The translations under genes and the position numbers were made by a program. DNA of 64,000 nucleotides. It comes from Streptomyces sp. NBC_00620 (GTDB taxonomy: Bacteria; Actinomycetota; Actinomycetes; Streptomycetales; Streptomycetaceae). Positions within the stretch are counted from its first letter, which is position 1. Each line of letters begins with the position of its first letter. Positions 8,478-17,868 of the stretch are shown here, in pieces. A model generated the notes under the pieces. It saw only the letters and a list, made by a program, of their open reading frames with translations, ran no database searches and was not told where the DNA came from. Location of the stretch: assembly GCF_026341825.1 (NCBI RefSeq), contig NZ_JAPENY010000003.1:2356001-2420000 (forward strand), written 5' to 3'.

Positions 8478-8996
8478 ATGCGACGCGCCCCGATCATTCT
8501 GGTCACGACCGTCATCGGCACCACAGGCGTGCTGATGTTCGAGCCCCGCGAGGTCACCCCGACCGTCGCGTCATCCTCTTCGTCGACGGCGAGTCAGGAC
8601 GCGACCGTCTCGAAGAGCGGCTCCACCACCACCGCCACCGGCGCCGCCATCAGCACCCAGTTCGGCAACACCCAGGTTCGGGTCACCATCGAGGCCGGGA
8701 AGATCACGGACGTCGAGCCGCTCCAGATCCCCGGCAATGAACCGCAGTCCGTGCAGATCAGCAACGGCGCCGTGCCGACCCTGCGGGAGAGCGCACTGAC
8801 CAAGCAGAGCGCCGCGATCGACTCGGTCAGCGGCGCGACCATCACCAGCCAGAGCTACGCCGCCTCCCTCCAATCCGCCCTCGACAAGGCCGGTTTCACA
8901 GCCGCCGACGGCTCCACCGCACCGACCACCGCGCCCACCGAATCCGAGGAGCACGGGCACGGCGGCGGATTCGGAGGTGGCGGCGGATTCGAATGA
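8478..8996 (+). CDS. Small exported FMN-binding-domain protein, ApbE substrate
   Basis: A 172-residue protein with a hydrophobic N-terminal export or anchor segment (6-22), a Ser/Thr-rich linker (28-55) and one FMN_bind domain (about 56-138). The domain contains DSVSGATITS, the ApbE recognition motif in which the Thr of GAT receives FMN. The tail reads EEHGHGGGFGGGGG, a Gly/His end of unknown use, possibly metal binding. The start ATG follows the reductase stop by 44 bp with GGAG upstream. It is the terminal electron carrier of the operon by inference; the final acceptor outside the cell is not indicated. Confidence 0.88.
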   Translation: MRRAPIILVTTVIGTTGVLMFEPREVTPTVASSSSSTASQDATVSKSGSTTTATGAAISTQFGNTQVRVTIEAGKITDVEPLQIPGNEPQSVQISNGAVPTLRESALTKQSAAIDSVSGATITSQSYAASLQSALDKAGFTAADGSTAPTTAPTESEEHGHGGGFGGGGGFE

Positions 8997-9008
8997 GACC
9001 CTCGCGCA

Positions 9009-9113
9009 GGCGGTTCCCGGTGACTCGATTCGTGCCCCGCGCGGGCGATCCCCGGTGGCCCGATTCCTGCCCCGCGCGGGCGGTCCCCGCTGACCCGAAC
9101 CCTGCCCCGCGCG
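9009..9113. repeat. Three tandem 35-bp repeats
   Basis: Units at 9009-9043, 9044-9078 and 9079-9113 each begin GGCGRTYCCCG and end TGCCCCGCGCG. They differ at a few positions only. They sit between the flavoprotein operon and the secreted hydrolase gene and encode no plausible protein. The self-complementary GCGCGGGC at unit joins could fold the transcript. Confidence 0.85.
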
Positions 9114-9226
9114 CCCACACTTCCCCGGCACAGGCAACCCACAGGCCCCGTTTCGCTTCCTTCGAGGCGTGAGGGGCTCCCGGTACCGATGGGACGCCCG
9201 TGCTCGAAGTGTGAGGAGGGGACCTC

Positions 9227-12004
9227 TTGAACCGAACCCGGCGAATAGGTGTCACCGCCGTGGCCGTGCTCGCGGCCATGGCGGGCTTACCGGGACTGGC
9301 CCAGGCCCAACAGCCGTCCCAGCCGAAGCCGTTGACGGCGAACGCCGACAGCGAGCTGCCGCCTGGCTGGCGCGTCGCCGGGGAGGGCGTCGCGCGTGAG
9401 TTGGTCTGGCGGTCGGACAGGGCCGTGCCCGTGGGCGACGCCCGGGTCGAGTTCCACGCGGACGGCCGGCTGCTCGGCGTACCGAAGCAGGCCAAGGACG
9501 GCCGCACGTTCCGGCTCGCCCTCAACCAGGCCACTGAGCTCAAGGACCTCCAAGTCCTGGCAGGCGGACGCCGGTTGGACGCGTCAGCCGACAGCACGAG
9601 CAAGAAGCCGAAGAACTCCCTGGCCGCTGTGCAGCCCCCGGCCCGACTCCCGGCGAACTCGGTGGACCCGGGCAAGCCGGGCTCGTACGGCACCGTCACC
9701 GGTGAGTACGACCTCGACCCGGTGAAGCTGCCCGGCTTCCCCCAGCCGGTCGAGATGCAGGCCGTCGTCGTCGCGCCCAAGGGCGCCACCGGCAAGCGAC
9801 CCCTCGCACTGTTCCTGCACGGCCGCCACCCCACCTGCTTCAAGCCGGGCGGCACCGAGAACGACATAACCATTGACTGGCCCTGCTCTGCCGACACCCA
9901 GCCGATCCCCAGCCACAAGGGCTATCTGAAGGACCAGAAGCTGCTGGCCTCCCAGGGCTACGTGACGGTGTCGATCTCGGCGAACGGCATCAACGGCCAG
10001 GACGCGGACGCCGAGGACGCCGGTGCGCAGGCACGCTCCTCGCTGGTACGGCAGCACCTCGCCAAGTGGGCAGGCTGGGCCGCCCACCCGGGCACCGCCC
10101 CGGCGACCGTGCCCGACGCGGCCAGGGCCGACCTGTCCCGCGTCCTGCTCGTCGGCCACTCGCGCGGCGGCGAGGGCGTCAACCGGGCAGCCATGGACAG
10201 CCTGTACCCGCCGCCCGCCGCGCAGGACGGCTACAAGGGCCCGGTGCGCTGGAAGATCCGCGGGACCGTCCTCATCGGACCGACGATCTTCGGCCAGAAC
10301 CCGGTCGCCGACGTGCCGTCCACGACGATCCTGCCCGGCTGCGACGGCGACGTCTCCGACCTCCAGGGCGAGGTGTACGTCGACGGAACGCGCGGGGTCA
10401 GCAAGGGCACCGCCCTGCACAGCGCCGTCTACGTGGTCGGCGCCAACCACAACTTCTTCAACACCGAGTGGACGCCCGGTCAGTCCGCGGCACCCTCCTG
10501 GGACGACTTCTGGGAGGACTCGGAGGAGCAGCCCGACCCGGTGTGCTCCACGGGCGCCCCGACCCGGCTGACCGCCGACCAGCAGCACCAGGCGGGCGCC
10601 ACCTACATCGCCGCCGCGGCCCGGCTGTACATCGCCGGCGACGACCGGGTACGCCCGCTGCTCGACGGCACGGGCAAGCGCGCCCCCTCCGCCGACCCGG
10701 CCCGCGTGCTGACCCACGCGGTGGGCGCCCGCCGCACCGGCGGCTTCCTGCCCGACGCCCCGGTCAAGGTGACCGGCGGCAGGCTGTGCTCGGCGATCGA
10801 CCCCGACCCTGCCGTGGCCTGCCTGGACCCGGAGACCGAGGGTTCGTCGCCGCACTTCGCTTGGTGGTGGAAGGAGAAGGAGGCCGGCCGCAGCGCGGTC
10901 GCGCTGAAGTGGTCGGCGCCGGGCGCGGCGACCAAGGTCGCCCCTCCCGCTCCGGTCTCCCTCTCCGGCGCCAAGAGCCTCGCGCTGCGGGTGTTCGTGC
11001 CGCCGAACTCGACCGGCACCAAGCTGGACGTGACCGTCACCGACTCCTCCGGCCACCGTGCCAAGCTCGGCCAGGTCAAGGTCGACGGGCTGCCGGGCAG
11101 CGTGCGCACCGCCTCCTACTGGGCACGCGAGGTGCGTGTCCCGCTGACTGCGGCCACCCGCGCGGGACTCGACCTCAAGCACGTCAAGTCCCTTGAACTG
11201 ACTCCGCGTTCACCGTCCGGACAGGCCTGGCTGATGGACGCCTGGGGCTGGGCCCCCGGCACCCCGGCGGTCAAGGCACCGGCGCTGCCGCGCGTCGACA
11301 TCGGCCGGCTCACCGCCAAGGAGGGCGACTCGGGCACGATCACCTACCACGTCCCGGTCCAGGTCTCCGGGCACGGCAGCGGCAAGGTCCGCTTCTCCGT
11401 CCTCGACCCGGACACCGGTGAGGCCACGGACAAGCTGGTCACGGTACGGCCCGGCAGCACTCCCATCGACGTGCCCGTGGAGGTGAAGGGCGACACGCGC
11501 TTCGGCTACGACGAGCAGTACGACGTCATCGCGAAGGCAGTGCGCGGCGCCGTAATCGGCTCGTACCGGGGCGGGGTCACCGCCCTGAACGACGACCCCG
11601 AGCCCGAGGTCTCCCTCACTCCGGTCAAGGACCAGGGGGCCGAGGGAGACACGCTGACCTGGCGGATCTCCCTGTCCGAGCCCGCCGATGCGGACATCTG
11701 GCAGCCGGTCCGTGTCCTTCCGGTCACCGAGGGCGCCGAGCTGTCCACCAAGGACGTGGACCCGCAGTGGCTGTTGGACTACGCCGGTGAGCTCCCCGAC
11801 CCGGAGCGCGCCCTCTCCCAGGCGAACGTGTGGGCGTGGATGAACATCCCGGCCGGGTCCACCAGCGTCGACTTCATCGTGCCGACGGTGAAGGACCAGC
11901 TGACCGAGCCGGCCGAGTCGGTGCGCCTCGCGCTGACCGACTACGACCTCGAGCCGCTTCCCGGCCACCCTGTGCTGACGGGCACGGTGGTGGACGGGTC
12001 GTAA
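9227..12004 (+). CDS. Large secreted alpha/beta hydrolase with Calx-beta-like tail
   Basis: A 925-residue exported protein starting at TTG 9227, preceded by GAGGAGGGG. It has a signal peptide (1-27, ending AQAQQ), a beta-rich N-terminal part, then an alpha/beta hydrolase core with LFLHGRHPTC (oxyanion region) and the nucleophile elbow GHSRGG, Ser312. A later NHNFFNTEW may supply the catalytic His. The C-terminal third (about 690-920) carries two immunoglobulin-like repeats, each opening with AKEGDSG or GAEGDTLTW and closing with NDDPEPE or the EPAESVRLAL block, resembling Calx-beta adhesion modules. It probably acts on an extracellular ester or polymer; the substrate is not deducible. Confidence 0.75.
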   Translation: MNRTRRIGVTAVAVLAAMAGLPGLAQAQQPSQPKPLTANADSELPPGWRVAGEGVARELVWRSDRAVPVGDARVEFHADGRLLGVPKQAKDGRTFRLALNQATELKDLQVLAGGRRLDASADSTSKKPKNSLAAVQPPARLPANSVDPGKPGSYGTVTGEYDLDPVKLPGFPQPVEMQAVVVAPKGATGKRPLALFLHGRHPTCFKPGGTENDITIDWPCSADTQPIPSHKGYLKDQKLLASQGYVTVSISANGINGQDADAEDAGAQARSSLVRQHLAKWAGWAAHPGTAPATVPDAARADLSRVLLVGHSRGGEGVNRAAMDSLYPPPAAQDGYKGPVRWKIRGTVLIGPTIFGQNPVADVPSTTILPGCDGDVSDLQGEVYVDGTRGVSKGTALHSAVYVVGANHNFFNTEWTPGQSAAPSWDDFWEDSEEQPDPVCSTGAPTRLTADQQHQAGATYIAAAARLYIAGDDRVRPLLDGTGKRAPSADPARVLTHAVGARRTGGFLPDAPVKVTGGRLCSAIDPDPAVACLDPETEGSSPHFAWWWKEKEAGRSAVALKWSAPGAATKVAPPAPVSLSGAKSLALRVFVPPNSTGTKLDVTVTDSSGHRAKLGQVKVDGLPGSVRTASYWAREVRVPLTAATRAGLDLKHVKSLELTPRSPSGQAWLMDAWGWAPGTPAVKAPALPRVDIGRLTAKEGDSGTITYHVPVQVSGHGSGKVRFSVLDPDTGEATDKLVTVRPGSTPIDVPVEVKGDTRFGYDEQYDVIAKAVRGAVIGSYRGGVTALNDDPEPEVSLTPVKDQGAEGDTLTWRISLSEPADADIWQPVRVLPVTEGAELSTKDVDPQWLLDYAGELPDPERALSQANVWAWMNIPAGSTSVDFIVPTVKDQLTEPAESVRLALTDYDLEPLPGHPVLTGTVVDGS

Positions 12005-12019
12005 GTCACCGTGCGTCGG

Positions 12020-12045
12020 GGGCATGGACCTGGTGGTCCATGCCC
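12020..12045. terminator. Hairpin between convergent genes
   Basis: GGGCATGGAC, a six-base loop, then GTCCATGCCC: a perfect 10-bp stem midway between the stops of the hydrolase (+) and lpdA (-). It can end both transcripts. Confidence 0.7.
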
Positions 12046-12073
12046 TCGACGTGTTCCCGACTGCGATTCGGCC

Positions 12074-13486
<1,413 letters not shown>

Positions 13487-13531
13487 GGAGAGTTCCCTTC
13501 TCAACTGGGCGGCCTCGGGCATCACGTACGC

Positions 13532-13621
13532 CTAACCGGCCTCAACGGGATCATCCGTGCGCCGGACGGGCTCCCGCAACCGCTTCTTGTGGATCTTGCC
13601 GACCGTCGTCGAAGGCGGCTC
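13532..13621 (-). pseudogene. C-terminal remnant of an acyl-CoA ligase
   Basis: A 29-codon minus-strand frame ending in TAG reads PPSTTVGKIHKKRLRE, which matches the end of AMP-forming acyl/aryl-CoA synthetases, including the catalytic Lys motif (PRTxxGKIxKxxLR). The open frame runs directly out of the sequence just after the neighbouring membrane-protein stop at 13623, so the rest of the ligase is gone. It looks like a deletion scar between lpdA and the MarR-controlled cassette. No start or ribosome site is present. Confidence 0.65.
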
Positions 13622-13622
13622 G

Positions 13623-14690
13623 TCAGCTCGCCGCGGGTTGCGGCACTTCCCGCTTCCGCGCCCCGGCCGGAGCCCCGCGCCGGAACACATCCTTCAGATA
13701 GAGCACCAGGGCGGCGCCGAGCACCCACACCGGGAGGATCACCAGGGCGCGGACCAAGCCGTCGTCCTGGAAGCGGGACAGCCCCTGCATCGCGCGGACG
13801 CCCACCCCGACGGGCAGGATCTCGGACAGCGGGCGCAGCCAGGCGGGAAGGTAGGCCGCCGGCATGATCCCGCCGCTGCTGCTGTTGCCGAGGATCAGCA
13901 GGAGTATCGAGGCGAGACTGACGCCCGCGGAGCCGAACAGCCGCAGCAGCACCATGGTCGTGGCGGCGACCGCGGCGCCCATCAGCGCGACGACGACGGC
14001 GAGCGGCAGGAACGGGCCGGGCAGCGCACCGAAGCCGACGCTTCCGGCGATGGCGGTGACCAGGACTCCGCCGACGACTCCGAACAGGGCCAGGCTGGCC
14101 ATGCGCCAGCGGTACTGGAGCCGGGGAGCGAGCTGGTACGTCGTCATGCCGAAGAGGTATCCGGCCAGCACCAGACCGAAGGCGGCGTAGAAGACGGAGA
14201 GACCCCGGGTGTCCCCCGCCGCGGCCGGGGCCACGTCCTCGACCGAGAGTTCATGGTGCTCCGCGTGAGCCGCGGAGCCGAAGGCGGTGGTCACGGTCGC
14301 GGTGACGGCGGCTCCGTTGGCGCTGCCGTAGAGCAGCTTGCCCGCGCCGAGGTAGGCCGCGTACACGGACCTGTCCTGGACGGCTTGCCGGGCGGTGGAT
14401 TCGTCGGGGTAGGTCTCCAGGGTGAAGCCGCCCGGGACGACGCGCGCGAGGTCCTGGCGCAGGTGCTCCTGCTGCGTACCGATCTCCGTCGTGCCCACGT
14501 GGAGCCGATGGGGGCGCGGCGCATGGAAAGCGGCGAGGTAGACGCTGACGAACACGGTGCCGATCAGCAGGACGACCGCCACGGGGAGCAGGACGGCACG
14601 CAGATTTCCGGGGCCGGGAGGCGGATGGGCCACGTCCAGGGCGTGCTTGTGCGGCTGTCGGGCGGCCCGGGAGGCGACTTGCTGAGACAT
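13623..14690 (-). CDS. DUF3533/ABC-2-type membrane protein
   Basis: A 355-residue integral membrane protein with one TM near 30-53, a large extracytoplasmic domain (about 55-165) and five or six further TMs after about 170. The layout (TM, outer domain, ABC-2-like bundle with ILGNSSSGGIMPAAYLPAWLRPLSEILP) matches the DUF3533/YhgE-Pip group, often linked to export or envelope stress. It has no ATPase partner here. It is divergent from a MarR regulator across a 12-bp-arm palindrome, so it is probably repressed by it and induced by a small molecule. The transported substrate is unknown. Confidence 0.75.
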   Translation of the reverse strand: MSQQVASRAARQPHKHALDVAHPPPGPGNLRAVLLPVAVVLLIGTVFVSVYLAAFHAPRPHRLHVGTTEIGTQQEHLRQDLARVVPGGFTLETYPDESTARQAVQDRSVYAAYLGAGKLLYGSANGAAVTATVTTAFGSAAHAEHHELSVEDVAPAAAGDTRGLSVFYAAFGLVLAGYLFGMTTYQLAPRLQYRWRMASLALFGVVGGVLVTAIAGSVGFGALPGPFLPLAVVVALMGAAVAATTMVLLRLFGSAGVSLASILLLILGNSSSGGIMPAAYLPAWLRPLSEILPVGVGVRAMQGLSRFQDDGLVRALVILPVWVLGAALVLYLKDVFRRGAPAGARKREVPQPAAS

Positions 14691-14711
14691 CGGAGCAGGT
14701 TCCTAGATTAG

Positions 14712-14752
14712 AAGGCAACTGATAATATTCGTACAGCATAATCAGGTGCCTT
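14712..14752. promoter_or_regulatory. MarR operator palindrome in divergent promoter
   Basis: AAGGCAACTGAT (14712-14723) and ATCAGGTGCCTT (14741-14752) are inverted copies with one mismatch (AAGGCA-C/A-CTGAT). The 17-bp centre is AT-rich (AATATTCG, CATA), the only such stretch nearby, so the promoters of both divergent genes probably lie under the site. This fits mutual repression by the adjacent MarR protein. Confidence 0.6.
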
Positions 14753-14770
14753 ACAAAAGAGGTCCAGCAC

Positions 14771-15220
14771 GTGAACCATCCCGACCGGCGCACCGGCTAT
14801 GTGGCCTGGCAGATCGGCCAGATCATGGCGGCCCGGATCGAGCGCACCCTGCGCCCGTTCCAGCTGACCCTCGCCCAGAACAGCGCCCTGATGCAGGCCA
14901 TCCTCGATCCAGGTGTCTCCAGTGCGACCGCGGCACGCAGGGCGGCGATCACCCCGCAGTCCATGGGAACCGCGGTCAACGGACTGGTCGAGCGGGGGCT
15001 GCTCGAGCGCCGGACCGCCCCCGGCGACAGACGCACGCAGCGACTGCACGCCACGGAGGCCGGACAGCGGCTCGCGGCGGAGGCCGGAGAAGCGGTGGGC
15101 ACCACCCACGCCGAAGCCCTTCAGGTGCTGACGCCGACGGAGCAGGAGTTGGCGCACTCAGTACTGCTGAAGCTGCTGGCGTCGCTGAATCCCTCAGCCC
15201 TGGACGACAACACGCCATGA
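14771..15220 (+). CDS. MarR-family transcriptional regulator
   Basis: A 149-residue winged-helix dimer. Residues about 30-105 form the wHTH with SATAARRAAITPQSMGTAVN as recognition helix region and a basic beta wing LLERRTAPGDRRTQRL. The GTG start at 14771 has AAGAGG upstream. It is divergent from the membrane protein, with a palindrome between them, so it is the likely local repressor. The ligand is unknown. A perfect hairpin follows at 15278. Confidence 0.9.
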   Translation: MNHPDRRTGYVAWQIGQIMAARIERTLRPFQLTLAQNSALMQAILDPGVSSATAARRAAITPQSMGTAVNGLVERGLLERRTAPGDRRTQRLHATEAGQRLAAEAGEAVGTTHAEALQVLTPTEQELAHSVLLKLLASLNPSALDDNTP

Positions 15221-15277
15221 GGGGTCTGCGGACCTGAGGACAAGGGCAGCCTCCCGTACCGCCCCGTACGGCGGCCC

Positions 15278-15312
15278 GAGGCGGTACGGCAACATCCTGG
15301 CCGTACCGCCTC
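15278..15312 (+). terminator. Hairpin after marR
   Basis: GAGGCGGTACGGC, a nine-base loop, then GCCGTACCGCCTC: a perfect 13-bp stem. It closes the MarR gene and lies before the alkene-reductase remnant on the opposite strand. Confidence 0.75.
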
Positions 15313-15374
15313 GAAGCCTTCAGGTCATGGCACCGAACGGCCCGGATCGCACTCCCGGCCCGGTGCGCGACCGG

Positions 15375-15629
15375 CTAGCCCAGAGTCGGGTAGTCGGTGT
15401 AACCGCGCTCGTCGCCGCCGTAGAAGGTCGCGGGGTCGGGCTTGGCGAACGGGCCGCCCTGCTGGAGCCGCTGCGGCAGGTCCGGGTTGGCGATGAAGAG
15501 CGCGCCGAACGCCACCGCGTCAGTGATGCCGTCCTCGACCAGGCTCAGCGCGTCCAGGCCGGTGGGGTTCAGGTGGGTGAAGGGGTTCAGGATGAACGCA
15601 CCCTGCCACTGCTTGCGCAGCTGGAGGGT
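15375..15629 (-). pseudogene. C-terminal remnant of an Old Yellow Enzyme-type alkene reductase
   Basis: About 85 codons on the minus strand end in TAG and read FILNPFTHLNPTG, then FGALFIANPDLPQRL and FYGGDERGYTDYPTLG. These are the last strands and FMN-phosphate-binding region of NADH:flavin oxidoreductases (OYE/NemA group). The N-terminal three quarters, including the catalytic His/Asn pair and Tyr, are missing. At about 15,620-15,630 homology switches to an oppositely oriented luciferase-like gene, also lacking its start. The two were probably divergent before one deletion removed both 5' ends. Confidence 0.8.
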
Positions 15630-16154
15630 CAGGCCGCGTACTACGGCGACGGCTTCTTCGTGAACAACCTCTTCGGGCCCATGAACCACTTCACCGAGCT
15701 GATCAACCTCTACCGCGAGCGCTACGCCCACTACGGCCACGGCACCCAGGCGCAGGCCATAGTCGGAGCGGGCGGCCATGTCTTCGTGCGCAAGAACTCC
15801 CAGGACGCGGTGCGCGAGTACCGCCCCTACTTCGACAACTCCCCTGTCTACGGCGGCGGCCCGTCGATGGAGCAGTACATGGCGCAGACCTCTCTCACCG
15901 TCGGCAGCCCGCAGGAGGTCATCGACAAGACGCTGTCCTTCCGCGAGCACCTCGGCGACTACCAGCGCCAGTTGTTCAACATCGACATGGCAGGGCTGCC
16001 GCTGAAGACCGTCCTGGAACAGCTCGACCTGCTCGGCGAGGAGGTCCTCCCCACGCTGCGCAAGGAGTTCGCCTCCGTACGGCCCAGCGATGTCGCGGAG
16101 GCCCCCACCCACGCGTCCCTGCTCGCCGCGCGCTCCGAGGAGGTGGCGAAGTGA
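15621..16154 (+). pseudogene. C-terminal half of a luciferase-like FMN-dependent monooxygenase
   Basis: About 177 codons in frame from the junction to a TGA read AYYGDGFFVNNLFGP, ELINLYRERYAHYGHG, GGHVFVRKNSQDA and VGSPQEVIDKTLSF, typical of the second half of LLM-class enzymes that use reduced FMN (CE1758-like group). Roughly the first half, including the flavin-binding beginning of the barrel, is absent. An internal ATG at 15681 could still start a short product, but it would not fold as a full barrel. The stop overlaps the next gene by GTGA, a pairing usual for this monooxygenase and its FMN reductase. Confidence 0.8.
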
Positions 16155-16798
16155 ACGGAGACACGGTTCAGCCACTGCGCCTCGCGGTCGTGTCGGCCGG
16201 CCTGAGCGTGCCCTCGTCAACCCGCCTGCTGGCCGACCGCCTCACCGAGGCCACTCGCGGGCAACTGGCCGACGCGGGGCGGGACGTCGAGGTCCAGATC
16301 GTCGAACTGCGCGACCTGGCAGCCGACATCGCCAACAACCTGGTCACCGGCTTCCCCTCGGCTCCCCTGGCGCAGGCCATCGAGGCGGTCACCTCGGCGG
16401 ACGGTCTGATCGCCGTGACGCCGGTCTTCTCGGCCTCGTACAGCGGACTCTTCAAGTCGTTCTTCGACGTCATCGACAACGACGCCCTCACGGGCAAGCC
16501 CGTCCTGGCCGCGGCCACCGGCGGCACGGCCCGCCACTCGCTCGCCCTCGATCACGCACTGCGTCCGCTCCTCGCCTACCTGCGCGCGGTCGTCGTACCC
16601 ACAGCCGTGTACGCGGCCTCCGAGGACTGGGGCGGCAACGGCGACCCCCTCACCGACACCCTCCCCCGCCGGATCGACCGCGCGGCCGGCGAACTGGCCG
16701 GCCTGCTGCGCCACCAGGCAGGCCCTGCCGCCCGAACGCCCGACGACACCGCCGTCGTACCGTTCGCACAGCAACTGGCCGCACTGCGACCCGTCTGA
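16151..16798 (+). CDS. NADPH-dependent FMN reductase (CE1759-like)
   Basis: A 215-residue flavodoxin-fold reductase that supplies reduced FMN to a partner monooxygenase. Motifs: VVSAGLSVPSSTRLLADRL at the N-terminal phosphate loop, VTPVFSASYSGLFKSFFD around the flavin, and LAAATGGTARHSLALDHALRPLLAYLRA. GTG 16151 overlaps the stop of the truncated monooxygenase. With its partner broken, the reductase is now an orphan and may serve other flavin enzymes or be decaying; its own frame is intact. The promoter of the former operon was probably lost in the deletion, so expression is doubtful. Confidence 0.88.
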   Translation: MNGDTVQPLRLAVVSAGLSVPSSTRLLADRLTEATRGQLADAGRDVEVQIVELRDLAADIANNLVTGFPSAPLAQAIEAVTSADGLIAVTPVFSASYSGLFKSFFDVIDNDALTGKPVLAAATGGTARHSLALDHALRPLLAYLRAVVVPTAVYAASEDWGGNGDPLTDTLPRRIDRAAGELAGLLRHQAGPAARTPDDTAVVPFAQQLAALRPV

Positions 16799-16955
16799 CG
16801 CCGTCGGCCCCGGCCCATGGCACGGTGGCGATCCGTGACCTCAATGCCCCTACACACAAAGGGAGTTGAGTGGTTCCGGGGTGGAGTGCGGGGGCTTGCG
16901 GGACCGGTGCGGACGTCCCATGCTGGCCGCAACGCCTAGGCAGGGGGGCCTTGAT

Positions 16956-17687
16956 ATGCGGTACGGGCGCGGGATACGAGCTGCCGTCTTATTGGGCGTG
17001 CTGGTGTCCGCCGGCGGCTGCTCGGACGGCGGCGACGGAGCAGGTGGATCGTCGGCGCCGCCCGCCGTGTCGACCCCGGCCGCGACCGGGATCGAGACCG
17101 AGACCGGGGCCCCGTCGAGCAGTCCGCCCGAGTCGCCGTACAGCGACAGCGACACCGTGCTGATGGCCAAGGGCGACTGCTACGGATGGGTGACGGACAA
17201 CGCGCCGGGTCGGGCCGAGGAGATGGCCTGCGACGACTCCGACGCCGTCGGCAAGGTCATCAAGCGCGCCAAGGAGAAGACGACCCAGGACACCTACATC
17301 GACTGCCCCGACCCCACGGACGACGTGCTGGGCATCAGCGACGCGAGCGGACCGGAACTCGCCGGCTCACGCGACTACGCCCAGTACGTGACCGGTGTGG
17401 GTTACGCCTGCGTACGCAACCTCAAGGCCCCGCACCCCGGCGACGCGGGCGGAGGCGGTATGGAGATCCGCGTCGGTGACTGCCTTTGGACCGAGGGCCC
17501 GGTCGACCAGTACGAGGAAGTCCCCTGCGAAGGGGAGAAGTTGCCCGACCTCAAGATCGTCGGCGACCTGGACCTGTACGGCAACTGCCCACGTGCGGAC
17601 GACATTCAGGTGTCGGAGGAATCATTCCTGGACATCGCCGGGCTGGGCGGTCCGACCTACTGCGCAAGGCGTCCCACAGACCTGTGA
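16956..17687 (+). CDS. Lipoprotein with two septum-formation-like Cys modules
   Basis: A 243-residue protein. ATG 16956 follows AGGGGGG. The signal peptide ends VSAGGC, a lipobox, giving a membrane-anchored outer protein with a Ser/Pro-rich linker. Two related segments follow: GDCYGWVTD...MACDD...KVIKR and GDCLWTEGP...VPCEG...LKIVG, each a short beta unit with paired cysteines like the septum-formation/LppU family. Further cysteines (IDCPDP, YACVRN, NCPRAD, YCARRP) suggest several disulfides. The function is unknown. It is followed by stacked inverted repeats before the convergent Endo H gene. Confidence 0.7.
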   Translation: MRYGRGIRAAVLLGVLVSAGGCSDGGDGAGGSSAPPAVSTPAATGIETETGAPSSSPPESPYSDSDTVLMAKGDCYGWVTDNAPGRAEEMACDDSDAVGKVIKRAKEKTTQDTYIDCPDPTDDVLGISDASGPELAGSRDYAQYVTGVGYACVRNLKAPHPGDAGGGGMEIRVGDCLWTEGPVDQYEEVPCEGEKLPDLKIVGDLDLYGNCPRADDIQVSEESFLDIAGLGGPTYCARRPTDL

Positions 17688-17705
17688 ACAGGTGCGACGA
17701 AGATT

Positions 17706-17815
17706 GCCAGTTGGCATCGGGCGATGTTCGTGACCTGCGCTGATGCCAACTGGCTTCAGCGGCCGGAAGCACAGAATCAGAGAGATAGTTGGCACTTTGG
17801 TACAGCGCAGGTCAC
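17706..17815. repeat. Overlapping 13-bp inverted repeats
   Basis: GCCAGTTGGCATC (17706-17718) pairs with GATGCCAACTGGC (17742-17754), and GTGACCTGCGCTG (17730-17742) pairs with CAGCGCAGGTCAC (17803-17815). All arms are perfect. The two pairings are interleaved, so they exclude one another or form a pseudoknot-like fold. They lie just past the lipoprotein stop. No open frame fits here. Confidence 0.8.
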
Positions 17816-17822
17816 GGCACCT

Positions 17823-17868
17823 GTGCAGGCCACGCCTCCGACATCGTTGTCGAAAGCGTGGCCTGCAC
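17823..17868. terminator. Hairpin between lipoprotein and Endo H genes
   Basis: GTGCAGGCCACGC, a 20-base loop, then GCGTGGCCTGCAC: a perfect 13-bp stem between convergent genes. It is a probable bidirectional terminator. Confidence 0.65.
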
